64,000 bases of DNA, taken from the NCBI GenBank assembly GCA_910589075.1, contig CAJUSK010000010.1, positions 185,707 through 249,706 of the forward strand. Direction: 5' to 3'. The number at the start of each line of letters is the position of its first letter. Positions within the stretch are counted from its first letter, which is position 1. A model generated the notes under the pieces. The model made no database searches, was not told the origin of the DNA, and saw nothing but the letters and a program-made list of their open reading frames with translations. The stretch comes from an uncultured Lachnospiraceae bacterium. GTDB lineage: Bacteria > Bacillota > Clostridia > Lachnospirales > Lachnospiraceae. Positions 50,918-59,253 of this stretch are shown here, piece by piece. The position numbers and the translations under genes were made by a program.

Positions 50918-52201
50918 ATGAGAAAAAGAATACAGACAGGATTCTCCATGTTCCTTATATCCGTTCTGCTGTCCGGCTGTACAGCACCAGGATATACCAA
51001 AGCATCCGATGACACGGAAGAACCAAAAACAAAAAATCTGTCATTTGAAGAACAGCTTGCAGCAGATTCCGGAGAAGTGGATCTGGTTGTATGGGGCGCC
51101 GAAGAGGACCAGGAAATGTTGCAGCAGATTGTAACAGAATTCCAGGAAGCATATAAGGGGCAGGCAGAATTTCATATTACCTGCGAAATACAAAGCGAAT
51201 CTGCCTGCAAAGACGCGCTGATGGACGGTCTGGAGGAGGGCGCCGATCTGTTTGCTTTTGCAGACGATCAGTTGAGCACACTGGTAGCTGCCGGGGCGCT
51301 GGAACCCATTGAAAATCAGGAACAGATCCGTGCCGATAATCTGGAAGGGGCAGTGGAGGCAGCTTCCATCAACGATACACTGTATGCCTGGCCACTGACC
51401 GCAGACAATGGCTATTTTCTCTATTATAACAGCCGTTACATAAGTAAGGAAGACGCCACATCACTGGACCGGATACTGGAAATTGCCGCTGCGCAGAATA
51501 AGAAATTTGCCATGGACTGGTCTTCCGGTTGGTATGTCTATTCCTTTTTCGGTAACACCGGTATGGAAGTGGGATTGAATGAAGACGGGATTACAAATTA
51601 TTGTACCTGGAATCAGAAAGGCACGGCAGTAAGCGGCACCGATGTGGCACAGGCCATGCTGGACATTGCCTCCAGCCCGGGATTTTTAAATACCGATGAC
51701 ACCGGTTTTCTGGAAGGTGTCAAAGACGGCTCCGTGATCGCCGGGGTAAGCGGTGTATGGAACTCCGTTGCAGTGGAAGAAGCCTGGGGAAATGGCTATG
51801 CGGCAGGCAAATTGCCCCTCTATTCCTGTGCCGGAGGGCAGATACAGATGGCCTCTTTTTCCGGTTATAAAATGATCGGCGTCAACGCTTACTCTGACCA
51901 CCACGCATGGGCCAGCCTTCTGGCACAGTGGATCACCAGCGAAGCCAATCAGCAGCTGCGCTTCCAACTGCGCGGACAGGGGCCTTCCAACCGCATTGCC
52001 TCCCAGTCGGCCGCCGTACAGGATTCCCCGGCCATTGCCGCACTGCTGGCCCAGTCTGAGTACGCATGCCTCCAGAGAATTGGCGGAAATTACTGGGACC
52101 CGGTAACAAGTTTTGCAACGACAATGGCCAGTGGAAACCCTGGCGGAAAAAATCTGCAGGAACTGTTGGATGAAATGGCAGAAGGCATCACAGCGCCTTA
52201 A
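50918..52201 (+). CDS. Extracellular solute-binding lipoprotein (MalE-like), partner of chemoreceptor
   Basis: 427 residues. Lipobox LLSGC (Cys ~22) after a short signal. The mature part follows the maltose-binding-protein-like pattern: VDLVVWGAEEDQEMLQQIVTEFQEAY at the start and YAWPLTADNGYFLYYNSRYIS for the first hinge. GGGGGAG precedes the ATG. The methyl-accepting chemotaxis gene begins 23 bases later; no permease or ATPase gene is near. It probably binds an attractant (sugar or oligosaccharide) and presents it to the chemoreceptor. Ligand not determinable. Confidence 0.88.
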   Translation: MRKRIQTGFSMFLISVLLSGCTAPGYTKASDDTEEPKTKNLSFEEQLAADSGEVDLVVWGAEEDQEMLQQIVTEFQEAYKGQAEFHITCEIQSESACKDALMDGLEEGADLFAFADDQLSTLVAAGALEPIENQEQIRADNLEGAVEAASINDTLYAWPLTADNGYFLYYNSRYISKEDATSLDRILEIAAAQNKKFAMDWSSGWYVYSFFGNTGMEVGLNEDGITNYCTWNQKGTAVSGTDVAQAMLDIASSPGFLNTDDTGFLEGVKDGSVIAGVSGVWNSVAVEEAWGNGYAAGKLPLYSCAGGQIQMASFSGYKMIGVNAYSDHHAWASLLAQWITSEANQQLRFQLRGQGPSNRIASQSAAVQDSPAIAALLAQSEYACLQRIGGNYWDPVTSFATTMASGNPGGKNLQELLDEMAEGITAP

Positions 52202-52224
52202 CGGAAATCATAAGGAGAAACAAC

Positions 52225-53811
52225 ATGACAAATAAACTTGGTCTGAAATACAGTCTTATACTACCTATTGTCCTGTTGGGAATCGTAGCCCTGATTTCCA
52301 ACATACTGGCAGTCACCAACATCAGAAATGTCAACACCGGCGCGTCCAATATCGCGGACAATTATATGACCGGCAAGACACGGCTGGCAGAAATCCGCCA
52401 GTCCACCATGAATATCCATAAAATGGCTCTCTCTCATATTGTAGCCACCGATTATCACACCATGATTACCCTTGTGGGACAGATCAAGGAAGAAGAAGCC
52501 GCTCTGGACGTAATGCTGGCAGATTATGAGGATTATGTCACACCCGACGACCAAATGGTCTACGAAACGCTGCTGACGGATTATGAAGCCTTTAAACATG
52601 CCCTGGTAGAGTTGGTGTGTGCCAGCGCAAACAGCAAGACACAGGATGCCTATACCTGTGCCAACGGCGATGTGGCCACTTTCGGCAATGCCATGGAAAA
52701 CGGAATCAACAGCCTGAATACTTCCATCAATGAGCAGACAGACAATGCGAGAAAACAGTTATCCTCTGTCTACATAAGTTCCATGGTCACCAACAGCTTT
52801 TCCACGCTGCTCTGTATCATACTGGTCTTTGCCGCCATCTCCATCATACTCAGGCATGTATTAAAACCCTTAAAAAGCATACTGGATGCCATCAGTAAAA
52901 GTTCCGGGCGCATCGACGGGCTTGTAGGCGAAGTTTTGAAACGAACCCGGACTTCCAGTGAAAGCGCCACCGATCTGTCCGCGCTGGCACAGGAACTGAC
53001 CGCCTCCATGCAGGGTATATCAGACAACGCCGCCCACATCAACGACAGCGCGGCAGACATCCGGGGAGATGTAAACGATATTGCAGAAGAATGCAGCACC
53101 ATTACTTCTTACTCCACCGCCATGCGCGCACGGGCCGATGCAATGGAATCTTCCGCCCGGCTCAGCATGGAAGTCACCGGACAGAAAACGACAGACATTC
53201 TCACCGTACTGGAAGAAGCCATCTACCAGAGTAAAAGTGTAAATCAGATCAGCAGCCTCACGGATGACATACTGGGGATTTCCTCCCAGACGACCCTGAT
53301 CGCTCTGAACGCCTCCCTGGAAGCGGCAAGAGCCGGCGAGGCAGGCAGGGGCTTTGCAATAGTGGCAAGAGAAGTGCGTCAGTTGGCAGATTCCAGCAGG
53401 GAAACCGCCGGCCGGATACAGGAAATCAACAAAGTAATCACCGAAGCCGTTACCCATCTTGCAGAGAATGCACAGAATCTGATTGATTATCTGAATGAAT
53501 CCATTCTGACCGAATTTCAGACCTTTGTGGATTCCGGCAGGCAATATCGTGAAGATGCAATGTATATCGAACAGGCCATGGATGAATTTAACAGCAGAAC
53601 CGACCACCTGAGAGGTTCCATGACGGAAATCGTAGATGCCATCAGTATGATCACCAGCTCCATCGGCGACAGTGCCTCCGGCATTGCAGGCGTAGCCCGA
53701 AGCACCCAGAGTCTGGTATCGGATATGGAAGATATCACCGGACGTATGGATACCAACCAGGAAATCGTCAACCGCCTGAAGCAGGAAACGAAAGCATTTG
53801 ATAATCTGTAA
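52225..53811 (+). CDS. Methyl-accepting chemotaxis protein
   Basis: 528 residues. Membrane helix (~10-30), extracellular four-helix-bundle sensor (~35-185), second membrane helix (~188-208), a short HAMP-like linker, then the cytoplasmic signalling hairpin. The highly conserved tip SSQTTLIALNASLEAARAGE followed by AGRGFAIVAREVRQLADSS is present. It should control CheA. AAGGAG precedes the ATG. The upstream lipoprotein gene is in the same operon. No other chemotaxis or flagellar genes are in the window except a MotA-like protein nearby on the opposite strand. Confidence 0.95.
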   Translation: MTNKLGLKYSLILPIVLLGIVALISNILAVTNIRNVNTGASNIADNYMTGKTRLAEIRQSTMNIHKMALSHIVATDYHTMITLVGQIKEEEAALDVMLADYEDYVTPDDQMVYETLLTDYEAFKHALVELVCASANSKTQDAYTCANGDVATFGNAMENGINSLNTSINEQTDNARKQLSSVYISSMVTNSFSTLLCIILVFAAISIILRHVLKPLKSILDAISKSSGRIDGLVGEVLKRTRTSSESATDLSALAQELTASMQGISDNAAHINDSAADIRGDVNDIAEECSTITSYSTAMRARADAMESSARLSMEVTGQKTTDILTVLEEAIYQSKSVNQISSLTDDILGISSQTTLIALNASLEAARAGEAGRGFAIVAREVRQLADSSRETAGRIQEINKVITEAVTHLAENAQNLIDYLNESILTEFQTFVDSGRQYREDAMYIEQAMDEFNSRTDHLRGSMTEIVDAISMITSSIGDSASGIAGVARSTQSLVSDMEDITGRMDTNQEIVNRLKQETKAFDNL

Positions 53812-53844
53812 GAGATCCTGTCAGCGAGTGCTTCACAGACACAG

Positions 53845-53895
53845 GCCCCACATAGATTCCTCTGGTACTCCATCAGGAAATATGCGGGGCTTTTT
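53845..53895 (+). terminator. Terminator of the chemoreceptor operon
   Basis: GCCCC..CATA..TTCC pairs with GGAA..TATG..GGGGC with small mismatches, followed by TTTTT. It overlaps the last codons of the convergent LuxR gene. Confidence 0.75.
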
Positions 53896-54484
53896 GTATT
53901 GCCTCTCTCAGTTCCTCCCTCTTTTTGATTCCGGTTTTTTCAAACATATTGGATAGATGTTTTTTGACCGTTGTCTCGGAAATAAACAGTTCCTGCCCGA
54001 TTTCACGGTTAGAGCGGCCCCGGCATACAAGCAGGGCGATCTCTGCTTCCCGGTTTGTCAATCCCGCGGCGAGGCATGCCGCCATAGTCAATTCCCCGGT
54101 ATGCCCGCCGGAACTTTCGTCGTCCTTCTTTCCATCCTCCCGATCCAGTATCATCCTGAAACAAAAGGCATAGAGCATAGGACGGAAACACATGGCAAGA
54201 TCCGGTAAAAGCCCCTCATATGCCCGTTCATCAGACAGGCGGATGAACACCAGCAAAAATACTTGTATCAGCCCCGCATCAATGGACCTGCTTCCGAAAA
54301 CCGTGAAAAATTCTTCCGCTCTCATTCCTTTCCGGCAAAAAGGCAGTGTCAGCAGAAATGATCCGGCCAGCATTGCCAGAAAACTTCTGGCATCAAAAAG
54401 CCGGCCGATTTCAAATTCTGTCACAAAGGAGAGGATCAGCAGATACAGAAGCAGATACACTACTGACTGCCATCTTTTTTTCAT
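53873..54484 (-). CDS. Membrane-bound LuxR-type transcriptional regulator
   Basis: 203 residues. The N-terminal half has three to four hydrophobic segments (VVYLLLYLLILSFV, FLAMLAGSFLLTL, LIQVFLLVFI and one near LAMCFRPMLYAFCF). The C-terminus is a LuxR helix-turn-helix: LTNREAEIALLVCRGRSNREIGQELFISETTVKKHLSNMFEKTGI. A DNA-binding domain fused directly to a membrane domain with no receiver suggests one-component sensing at the membrane. GGGGAGG precedes the ATG. It follows the MotA-like gene by 13 bases in one operon. Confidence 0.88.
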   Translation of the reverse strand: MKKRWQSVVYLLLYLLILSFVTEFEIGRLFDARSFLAMLAGSFLLTLPFCRKGMRAEEFFTVFGSRSIDAGLIQVFLLVFIRLSDERAYEGLLPDLAMCFRPMLYAFCFRMILDREDGKKDDESSGGHTGELTMAACLAAGLTNREAEIALLVCRGRSNREIGQELFISETTVKKHLSNMFEKTGIKKREELREAIQKAPHIS

Positions 54485-54497
54485 ATATGGCCTCCCC

Positions 54498-54965
54498 TTA
54501 CTCCTTTGTCATATCATGCAGCCTCACCCGCAGCCGTGCTTCCAGTGGCAGCAGAACCAGTACCACCGCCAGTCCGTACAACAGCACCAACATCCCCACC
54601 GCCAGCATAGGGCCCAGTTTAGAAGGCTCATTCAGTTGCATCATAATCAGAACGCAGGTAAATAAAAAGGAAAACAAACCGCCTGTCAGCATCGTTTTGA
54701 TTGCAAGCCGCACTGCTTCAACAGCACGCCTCAGTTCCATCTCCGATACCTTGTTCTCTTTTTCCTGTCTGATTCCGACTACAAGACGAAAGGCATTGTT
54801 AAAATCTTTCAAGAGCCCTGCACTGAGCAGTATGGTGCTGCCAAACAGCAGTATGACCAGTGCACTGGGAAAATCCAGAAAATAGACCAGCCCGTTGCCT
54901 CCCGTACTGAGCATCATCATAAGTGCCGAGATAAGAATTACCCCTAAAAAAGAAAGAAAATACAT
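54498..54965 (-). CDS. MotA/TolQ-like membrane protein without MotB
   Basis: 155 residues, four predicted membrane helices. The first pair (FLSFLGVILISALMMML and FLDFPSALVILLFGSTILL) and the last pair (MLTGGLFSFLFTCVLIMMQ and LGPMLAVGMLVLLYGLAVVLVLLPLEARLRVRL) follow the MotA pattern, including the L-N-E-P-S-LG segment and the end helix. It is shorter than flagellar MotA because the large cytoplasmic loop is reduced to about 25 residues. No MotB-type partner is encoded nearby. It may be an ion-channel-like sensor partnered by the adjacent membrane LuxR protein. AGGAGG precedes the ATG. Confidence 0.7.
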   Translation of the reverse strand: MYFLSFLGVILISALMMMLSTGGNGLVYFLDFPSALVILLFGSTILLSAGLLKDFNNAFRLVVGIRQEKENKVSEMELRRAVEAVRLAIKTMLTGGLFSFLFTCVLIMMQLNEPSKLGPMLAVGMLVLLYGLAVVLVLLPLEARLRVRLHDMTKE

Positions 54966-55000
54966 ACTGTGACCTCCTCTTCCAACTCTGCAGCTTCCCT

Positions 55001-55160
55001 TTTGGGCGGGCTTTCTGAGAAGTATCCCCGGACTCTGCCTGCGTCCCTTCTCCTTCTGCCCGCCGCCGCTGCTGTTTCTGATTTCGCAGCGTTTCTTTGG
55101 GCGGGCTTTTTGAGAACCATTACCGGCTCCTGCCTGCGTCCCTTCTCCTTCTGCCCGCCG
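55001..55160. repeat. Two direct 65-bp repeats with inverted GC-rich arms
   Basis: Copies at 55001-55065 and 55096-55160 share TTTGGGCGGGCTTT at one end and CTGCCTGCGTCCCTTCTCCT onward at the other. Each has GGGCGGGC and GCCCGCC arms that could form a hairpin. They precede the MotA-like gene on its transcribed strand, so they may be leader elements. Confidence 0.8.
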
Positions 55161-55332
55161 TACACTTCGCTGCCTGTTTGTTGTTTGCTGCTGTTATAGT
55201 ATCATCCATATGCAGGAATTGCCATACATCTTGAGGAGTATTTTAAGTAGTATCTCCCTGATCATATGGCTTTCGTCTATCACAAACGATACGACGATGC
55301 TTTGGCAATGCCCACATCCACCTGATTTCTGT

Positions 55333-55375
55333 TAACAAGAGGAAGCACGCTTTGCAATCTTTCTCTTGTCATGAA
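55333..55375 (+). repeat. Palindromic repeat copy
   Basis: AACAAGAGGAAGCACGC core with right arm TTTCTCTTGTCATGAA; both arms changed together (AAGAG/CTCTT), so pairing is kept. Confidence 0.8.
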
Positions 55376-55405
55376 AAAAGCAGGAAACCTTCTGCGGTTT
55401 CCTGC
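55374..55405 (-). terminator. Terminator after the HD gene operon
   Basis: GCAGGAAACC/GGTTTCCTGC (10 bp) with 6-nt loop followed by TTTTTT on the minus strand, 64 bases after the HD gene stop. Confidence 0.85.
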
Positions 55406-55468
55406 CCAATGATATAATACAGGTAAATCACAATATGTGTATCCCTGTATTTCTTTATTCTTGTTAAA

Positions 55469-55963
55469 TCACACGCCAAACATAGTTTTGCATATTTCCT
55501 TTCCGGCCGTGGTGCGGAACATCGAATCATATGTATGGCGTATGGTTTCCATTTCACATCCATCCTCAAACAGATTGACAAGAAAATCTGCTTCCAGTAA
55601 AATCTGATGCTCCATACAATGCACATCCGTATATGTATGATGGTGCCCTACCAGCCAGGAAACTCTTTTTATGACGTATTCGTCATATCCCAGTTCTGCC
55701 AGCAATTTTTCCGCCACCGGTGGCCCTTCCTGCTCCTGCAGTTTCCCGTTGCAGTTCCCGTATTTTTCCTCTGCCGGACGGATTCCAATATCATGGACAA
55801 TCGCCGCCGTTTCCAGTATATGCTGTACCTGCTCTTCCAGCCCTTCCTCCAGGCCGATCAATCTGGCAAACTCATGTACTTTCAGCATATGCTGAATCCG
55901 TTTTGCATCCCCCTGGTCATGCACAAACATTGCCCGTAACAGCTCCTTATATTCCACAGCCAT
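55469..55963 (-). CDS. HD-domain phosphohydrolase
   Basis: 164 residues. Motifs H..R (AKRIQHMLKVHEFARLIG), HD in AAIVHDIGI and HHHTYTD supply the metal ligands of the HD superfamily. It resembles small uncharacterised HD proteins of Clostridia that hydrolyse nucleotides or phosphodiesters. AAGGAG precedes the ATG. Its ATG lies right after the stop of the short membrane protein gene upstream, so it is co-transcribed with two small membrane proteins. Substrate unknown. Confidence 0.9.
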   Translation of the reverse strand: MAVEYKELLRAMFVHDQGDAKRIQHMLKVHEFARLIGLEEGLEEQVQHILETAAIVHDIGIRPAEEKYGNCNGKLQEQEGPPVAEKLLAELGYDEYVIKRVSWLVGHHHTYTDVHCMEHQILLEADFLVNLFEDGCEMETIRHTYDSMFRTTAGKEICKTMFGV

Positions 55964-56227
55964 TTACTCCTTCCCATTTTTCTTATGAATTACTCTTATA
56001 AACAGGACAATCAGAAATAACAGCAAAACCAGCCCGCCGGCCACGAATCCCAGATGATGGGAAGAGGGCATTTTTCCTGCCAGAAAAACAGATGTAGGTC
56101 CGTCACTTTTATTGATGATGGCTATGGCACCGGCTTTATACCTCCATGCATGAACCCGAAAACCAAAATATCCTAAAAGCGCAGCACCGGCCAGCAGAAA
56201 CAAGCCAATCCCTGTATTGTTTTTCAT
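55964..56227 (-). CDS. Small membrane protein with OadB-like DGPTS motif
   Basis: 87 residues from the ATG at 56227 (AGGAGG 8 bases upstream). Two membrane helices flank a loop with AIAIINKSDGPTSVFLAGK. The segment resembles the IGIIGGADGPTSIF motif of the beta subunit of sodium-pumping decarboxylases, but the protein is less than a quarter of its length and the preceding GG is NK here. It is probably one of the short proteins annotated as decarboxylase beta-like in Clostridia. It has an intact reading frame and strong RBS, so it is more likely a real small protein than a remnant. Function unknown. Confidence 0.7.
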   Translation of the reverse strand: MKNNTGIGLFLLAGAALLGYFGFRVHAWRYKAGAIAIINKSDGPTSVFLAGKMPSSHHLGFVAGGLVLLLFLIVLFIRVIHKKNGKE

Positions 56228-56259
56228 TGTGTTCCCTCCTTTGCCAAGACGAAAATATA

Positions 56260-56538
56260 CTACAAACATCTGTTATTTCTTCTGCCATTTTTCCGGATCA
56301 GATACAAAACAAGTCGAAGTATACAACCTGACACTGTGATTTTAAACCCAATCCCCATCAGAATATCCCCAATGCCTGCATTGATTTCATATTGTATCCA
56401 CAAATCTAACGGTGGGTCCTGATAAGGGATGCCTGCTTTGATCATCAGATAATACAAACCGATAAACCATATAATAACGCCCGCTATTATAACAGCATTG
56501 ATGATTGGATAAAAAATATCTCTCCCTTTTTCTTTCAT
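56260..56538 (-). CDS. Small membrane protein, unknown
   Basis: 92 residues with two or three predicted membrane helices (INAVIIAGVIIWFIGLYYLMI near the N-terminus and a GDILMGIGFKITVSGCILRLVLYLI near the end) and a basic C-terminus RKNGRRNNR. GAGGGAAGG precedes the ATG. First gene of the operon ending in the HD protein. Not recognised as a known family. Confidence 0.72.
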   Translation of the reverse strand: MKEKGRDIFYPIINAVIIAGVIIWFIGLYYLMIKAGIPYQDPPLDLWIQYEINAGIGDILMGIGFKITVSGCILRLVLYLIRKNGRRNNRCL

Positions 56539-56587
56539 AGACCTTCCCTCAGTATACTATACGCTTCGACTCTGCCGACAGCGAATA

Positions 56588-56892
56588 TCATGCAAATTCT
56601 TCAATGTGTTCAGCATATTCTTTGCTGGCATTTTCACTGTTGAGCGCCTGGAAAATTTCGATGCTTTCATCACGCTCCAAATATTCTCTGATATGAAATG
56701 TCAACAATAGATCCGGCTTGTTTTTATCTATAACCTGCCTGAAACGGATAAGCGCACGTCTGCAATGGGCAATGATTGTATCACAATGTTCATGAAATCT
56801 ATCCGAATACTCACCGGTTTCCGGATTCGTAAACCGGTCGCTGTTGTCATCTGTTGAACAAGATCCGTTTCAAAACGTTCATAATCAAACAT
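56588..56892 (-). pseudogene. Small frameshifted gene, unknown family
   Basis: An AGGAG followed by ATG at 56892 opens MFDYERFETDLVQQM, then the coding character continues in another frame. That frame is open from about 56869 and reads through DDNSDRFTNPETGEYSDRF, FRQVIDKNKPDLLLTFHIRE and LNSENASKEYAEHIEEFA to a TGA at 56588. A single frameshift near 56848 would rejoin them into roughly 100 residues. It could be a disrupted gene or a sequencing error. It is hydrophilic and helical; no family recognised. Confidence 0.6.
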
Positions 56893-56943
56893 ATATGCGC
56901 TCCTCCCATTCCCGGTTTCGTCCCGGCCGTCAAATTCATATCT

Positions 56944-57969
56944 CTACACACGGATCTCCCCCGCCAGAACCCGTTGATAGTCCTCATAGTTCTTTTTCAA
57001 AAGCGCCGGGGTATCCAGTTCATAAGGACATTTGCTCCGGCACTGATTACAGTGAAGACAGGTTTCGATCTTTTTCATCTTCTCCTGTACTTCTTCCGTA
57101 AGCTGAAGTGCAGAAGGAGAACGGCGCAAAAGTAAAGACATTCTGGCACAATTATGAATTTCTATACCGGCAGGGCAGGGCATACAATACCCGCATCCCC
57201 GGCAAAATTCTCCCGAAAGCTCTTCTCTGTCCCTGTGGATCAACGCCTGGATTTCCTCTGTCATAACCGGCGGCGCACTGATATAGGAAAGAAACTCTTC
57301 CAGTTCGCTCTCCCGCTGTATGCCCCATATAGGCAGTACATTGTCAAACTGAGCCAGGTAAGCGTACGCAGCCGCAGAATCCGTAATCAGCCCGCCGGAC
57401 AGCGCTTTCATGGCGATAAACCCCATCTGCTTATCCCTGCAGGCCTCTACCAGAGCCAGCTCCTTCTCCCCGCTCAGATAACAAAAAGGAAACTGCAGTG
57501 TCTCATACAGACCGCTGTCAATTGCCTCCTGCGCCACAGACAGGCGGTGATTGGTAATGCCGATATGCCTGATCATCCCCCGCTCCTTTGCTTCCAGCAT
57601 AGCCTCGTACAGTCCGGTTCCATCTCCGGGTACAGGGCAGAAAGAAGGGTTGTGAAACTGATACAGATCCACATATTCCGTCCGCAGATTCCCCAGTGAT
57701 GTATGTAAATCCGCCCAGAAACCTTCTGCATCCTGCGCGCCCGTTTTGGTCGCAATATATACCTGCTCCCGTATGCCGTAAAGCGCTTCCCCCAGCTTCT
57801 CTTCACTGTCCGTATAATACCGGGCCGTGTCAAAAAAATCAATGCCGCCCTCCCGGGCCCGGCGTACCAGATTCACCGCTTCCGCCCGGGAAATACGCTG
57901 CATGGGCAATGCGCCGAACCCATTTTTATTTACCGTAATACCCGTCATTCCAAGTGTGACTTTTTCCAT
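56944..57969 (-). CDS. Aldo/keto reductase with C-terminal 4Fe-4S domain
   Basis: 341 residues. Aldo/keto reductase TIM barrel with catalytic tetrad elements FFDTARYYTDSEEKLGEAL (Asp, Tyr), KTG and QFHN, and GITNH. After residue ~250 it carries two cysteine clusters, CRGCGYCMPCP and CLHCNQCRSKCP, that should bind two 4Fe-4S clusters. Such fused reductases are common in anaerobes and may take electrons from ferredoxin. GGAGGT precedes the ATG. Substrate unknown. Confidence 0.93.
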   Translation of the reverse strand: MEKVTLGMTGITVNKNGFGALPMQRISRAEAVNLVRRAREGGIDFFDTARYYTDSEEKLGEALYGIREQVYIATKTGAQDAEGFWADLHTSLGNLRTEYVDLYQFHNPSFCPVPGDGTGLYEAMLEAKERGMIRHIGITNHRLSVAQEAIDSGLYETLQFPFCYLSGEKELALVEACRDKQMGFIAMKALSGGLITDSAAAYAYLAQFDNVLPIWGIQRESELEEFLSYISAPPVMTEEIQALIHRDREELSGEFCRGCGYCMPCPAGIEIHNCARMSLLLRRSPSALQLTEEVQEKMKKIETCLHCNQCRSKCPYELDTPALLKKNYEDYQRVLAGEIRV

Positions 57970-58070
57970 TTTGATACCTCCAAATTTCTACTCTGTATGT
58001 TTCTGCTATGACCCCATTCATACATTGCCCTGTTCTCTCTGCATCCGGCCGGACCGGCGGCGGCTTTACT

Positions 58071-58290
58071 TTACTCCCAGTTGTCCCGCCAACGCCCCCA
58101 CACCTTTGCCAGCTCCTTTCTGACCACGGCAAAACAGATCCTATGCGCTGTAAACGTCACAATCCAGATGACCGGATATGTTATGTACAGAGATGTGGTC
58201 ATATGAAATTCTTCCAGCCTGAAAAACGCAAAAATCCACAGCAGACGCAGGCCGCAGGCGCCAACCGCTGCCACCCTTTTATCGTTGGAT
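58071..58290 (-). pseudogene. 5'-truncated MATE transporter remnant
   Basis: The frame reads GACGLRLLWIFAFFRLEEFH..LYITYPVIWIVTFTAHRICFAVVRKELAKVW and ends with a TAA. This is the C-terminal helix pair of a MATE exporter (compare WIFxxFPxFHxxxxLYxSYPxxWIxT in family members). A stop codon and no start precede it within 30 bases, so about 85 percent of the gene is gone. It lies between the aldo/keto reductase and the ECF gene. Confidence 0.75.
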
Positions 58291-58322
58291 CATGACAATC
58301 CAAAACCTGCAAAGCGTACCGT

Positions 58323-59069
58323 TTATTGTTTTCCTGTCCGCTTCATCTCTTCTTTCAGAATCGGGCTGATTTTCTTATAGATCAGCATCGTAATCAGCGA
58401 AATAAGGCCGCCTTTCAGCAGATTCAGAGGCGCTACCGCCAGTACCGCAAGGCTTGTCACACTCCGGATGGAGGGATTGATTTCCGTCCCCATGGCAATA
58501 ATGGCTTCCATGGGCATCCCGAACATCTGCGCAAATTTGGGCAGCAGGTAGACAGCGTTAAACGCAGTGCCAAACACGGTCATGCAAAGTGTGCCTGTGA
58601 TCACGGCAATTATCGCATGTTTCCGCGTCTTATGCAGCAGATAGACGGCCGATGTCGGCAAAAGATAGCTGCATCCTATGACAAAATTGGCAAGTTCTCC
58701 TACAAATGCCGTGCTGCTGGGCTTAAACAAAACCTTTAATGCCACTTTACAGAATTCAATCAACACACCGGCCACCGGACCGAAGGCAAATGTACCTACC
58801 AGTACCGGCAATTCACTGAGATCCAGGCCGTAAAAAGGCGGTGCGAAGGGAACGGGCATCTCCAGTATCATCAGCACCGCGGCTATGGCGGCAAACATAC
58901 CACAGACAGCCACTTTTTTCGTGCTTAAAACCCGCTCTCTCACGCCGCTTCTTTTTATGGCTGCCTTTTCCATCAGATAGGAAACAAGCACCAGAACGGC
59001 TACAATGGCAATAAACTGTGCAAGAAAAACCGCATTTTCCGCAATGGATTGCATGAGTGTTTTTTCCAT
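58323..59069 (-). CDS. ECF transporter S component, RibU-like
   Basis: 248 residues from the ATG at 59069 (AGGAG upstream). About six membrane helices. LEMPVPFAPPFYGLDLSELPVLVGTFAFGPVAGVLIEFCKVALKVLF matches the substrate-binding region of riboflavin S components (RibU). It would take up riboflavin or a related vitamin together with shared EcfA/EcfT energising subunits that are not encoded here. No clear FMN riboswitch was found upstream, so the substrate is inferred from the domain only. Confidence 0.82.
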   Translation of the reverse strand: MEKTLMQSIAENAVFLAQFIAIVAVLVLVSYLMEKAAIKRSGVRERVLSTKKVAVCGMFAAIAAVLMILEMPVPFAPPFYGLDLSELPVLVGTFAFGPVAGVLIEFCKVALKVLFKPSSTAFVGELANFVIGCSYLLPTSAVYLLHKTRKHAIIAVITGTLCMTVFGTAFNAVYLLPKFAQMFGMPMEAIIAMGTEINPSIRSVTSLAVLAVAPLNLLKGGLISLITMLIYKKISPILKEEMKRTGKQ

Positions 59070-59134
59070 GATATGTCTCCTTTGGTTGTGCATTCTATAT
59101 AAATCAGTCCTTGTAATCTGCGTGCCGCCTTACC

Positions 59135-59241
59135 TCAAACTGCCTTATAAATAACAACAGGCACAAAAGGCGGCTGCCGATACACATCCCTGGTCATTTC
59201 CGGATCAGATCCGGCGCATCAAACAGAATGGTATCGTTCAT
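59135..59241 (-). pseudogene. Possible frameshifted micro-ORF between tex and the ECF gene
   Basis: AGAGG followed by ATG at 59241 opens MNDTILFDAPDLIRK and stops; one base out of frame the code continues EMTRDVYRQPPFVPVVIYKAV to a TGA at 59137-59135. A one-base change would yield a 35-residue peptide. This may be chance. Confidence 0.3.
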
Positions 59242-59253
59242 AAGATCCTCTTG

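Noticed and set aside
54944..55165. Arg/Ala-rich 73-codon frame upstream of the MotA-like gene
   Set aside because: It is created by the two GC-rich direct repeats and overlaps the start of the real gene.
59070..59253. FMN riboswitch upstream of the RibU-like gene
   Set aside because: I could not find the conserved RFN core sequences or the expected multi-arm pairing.
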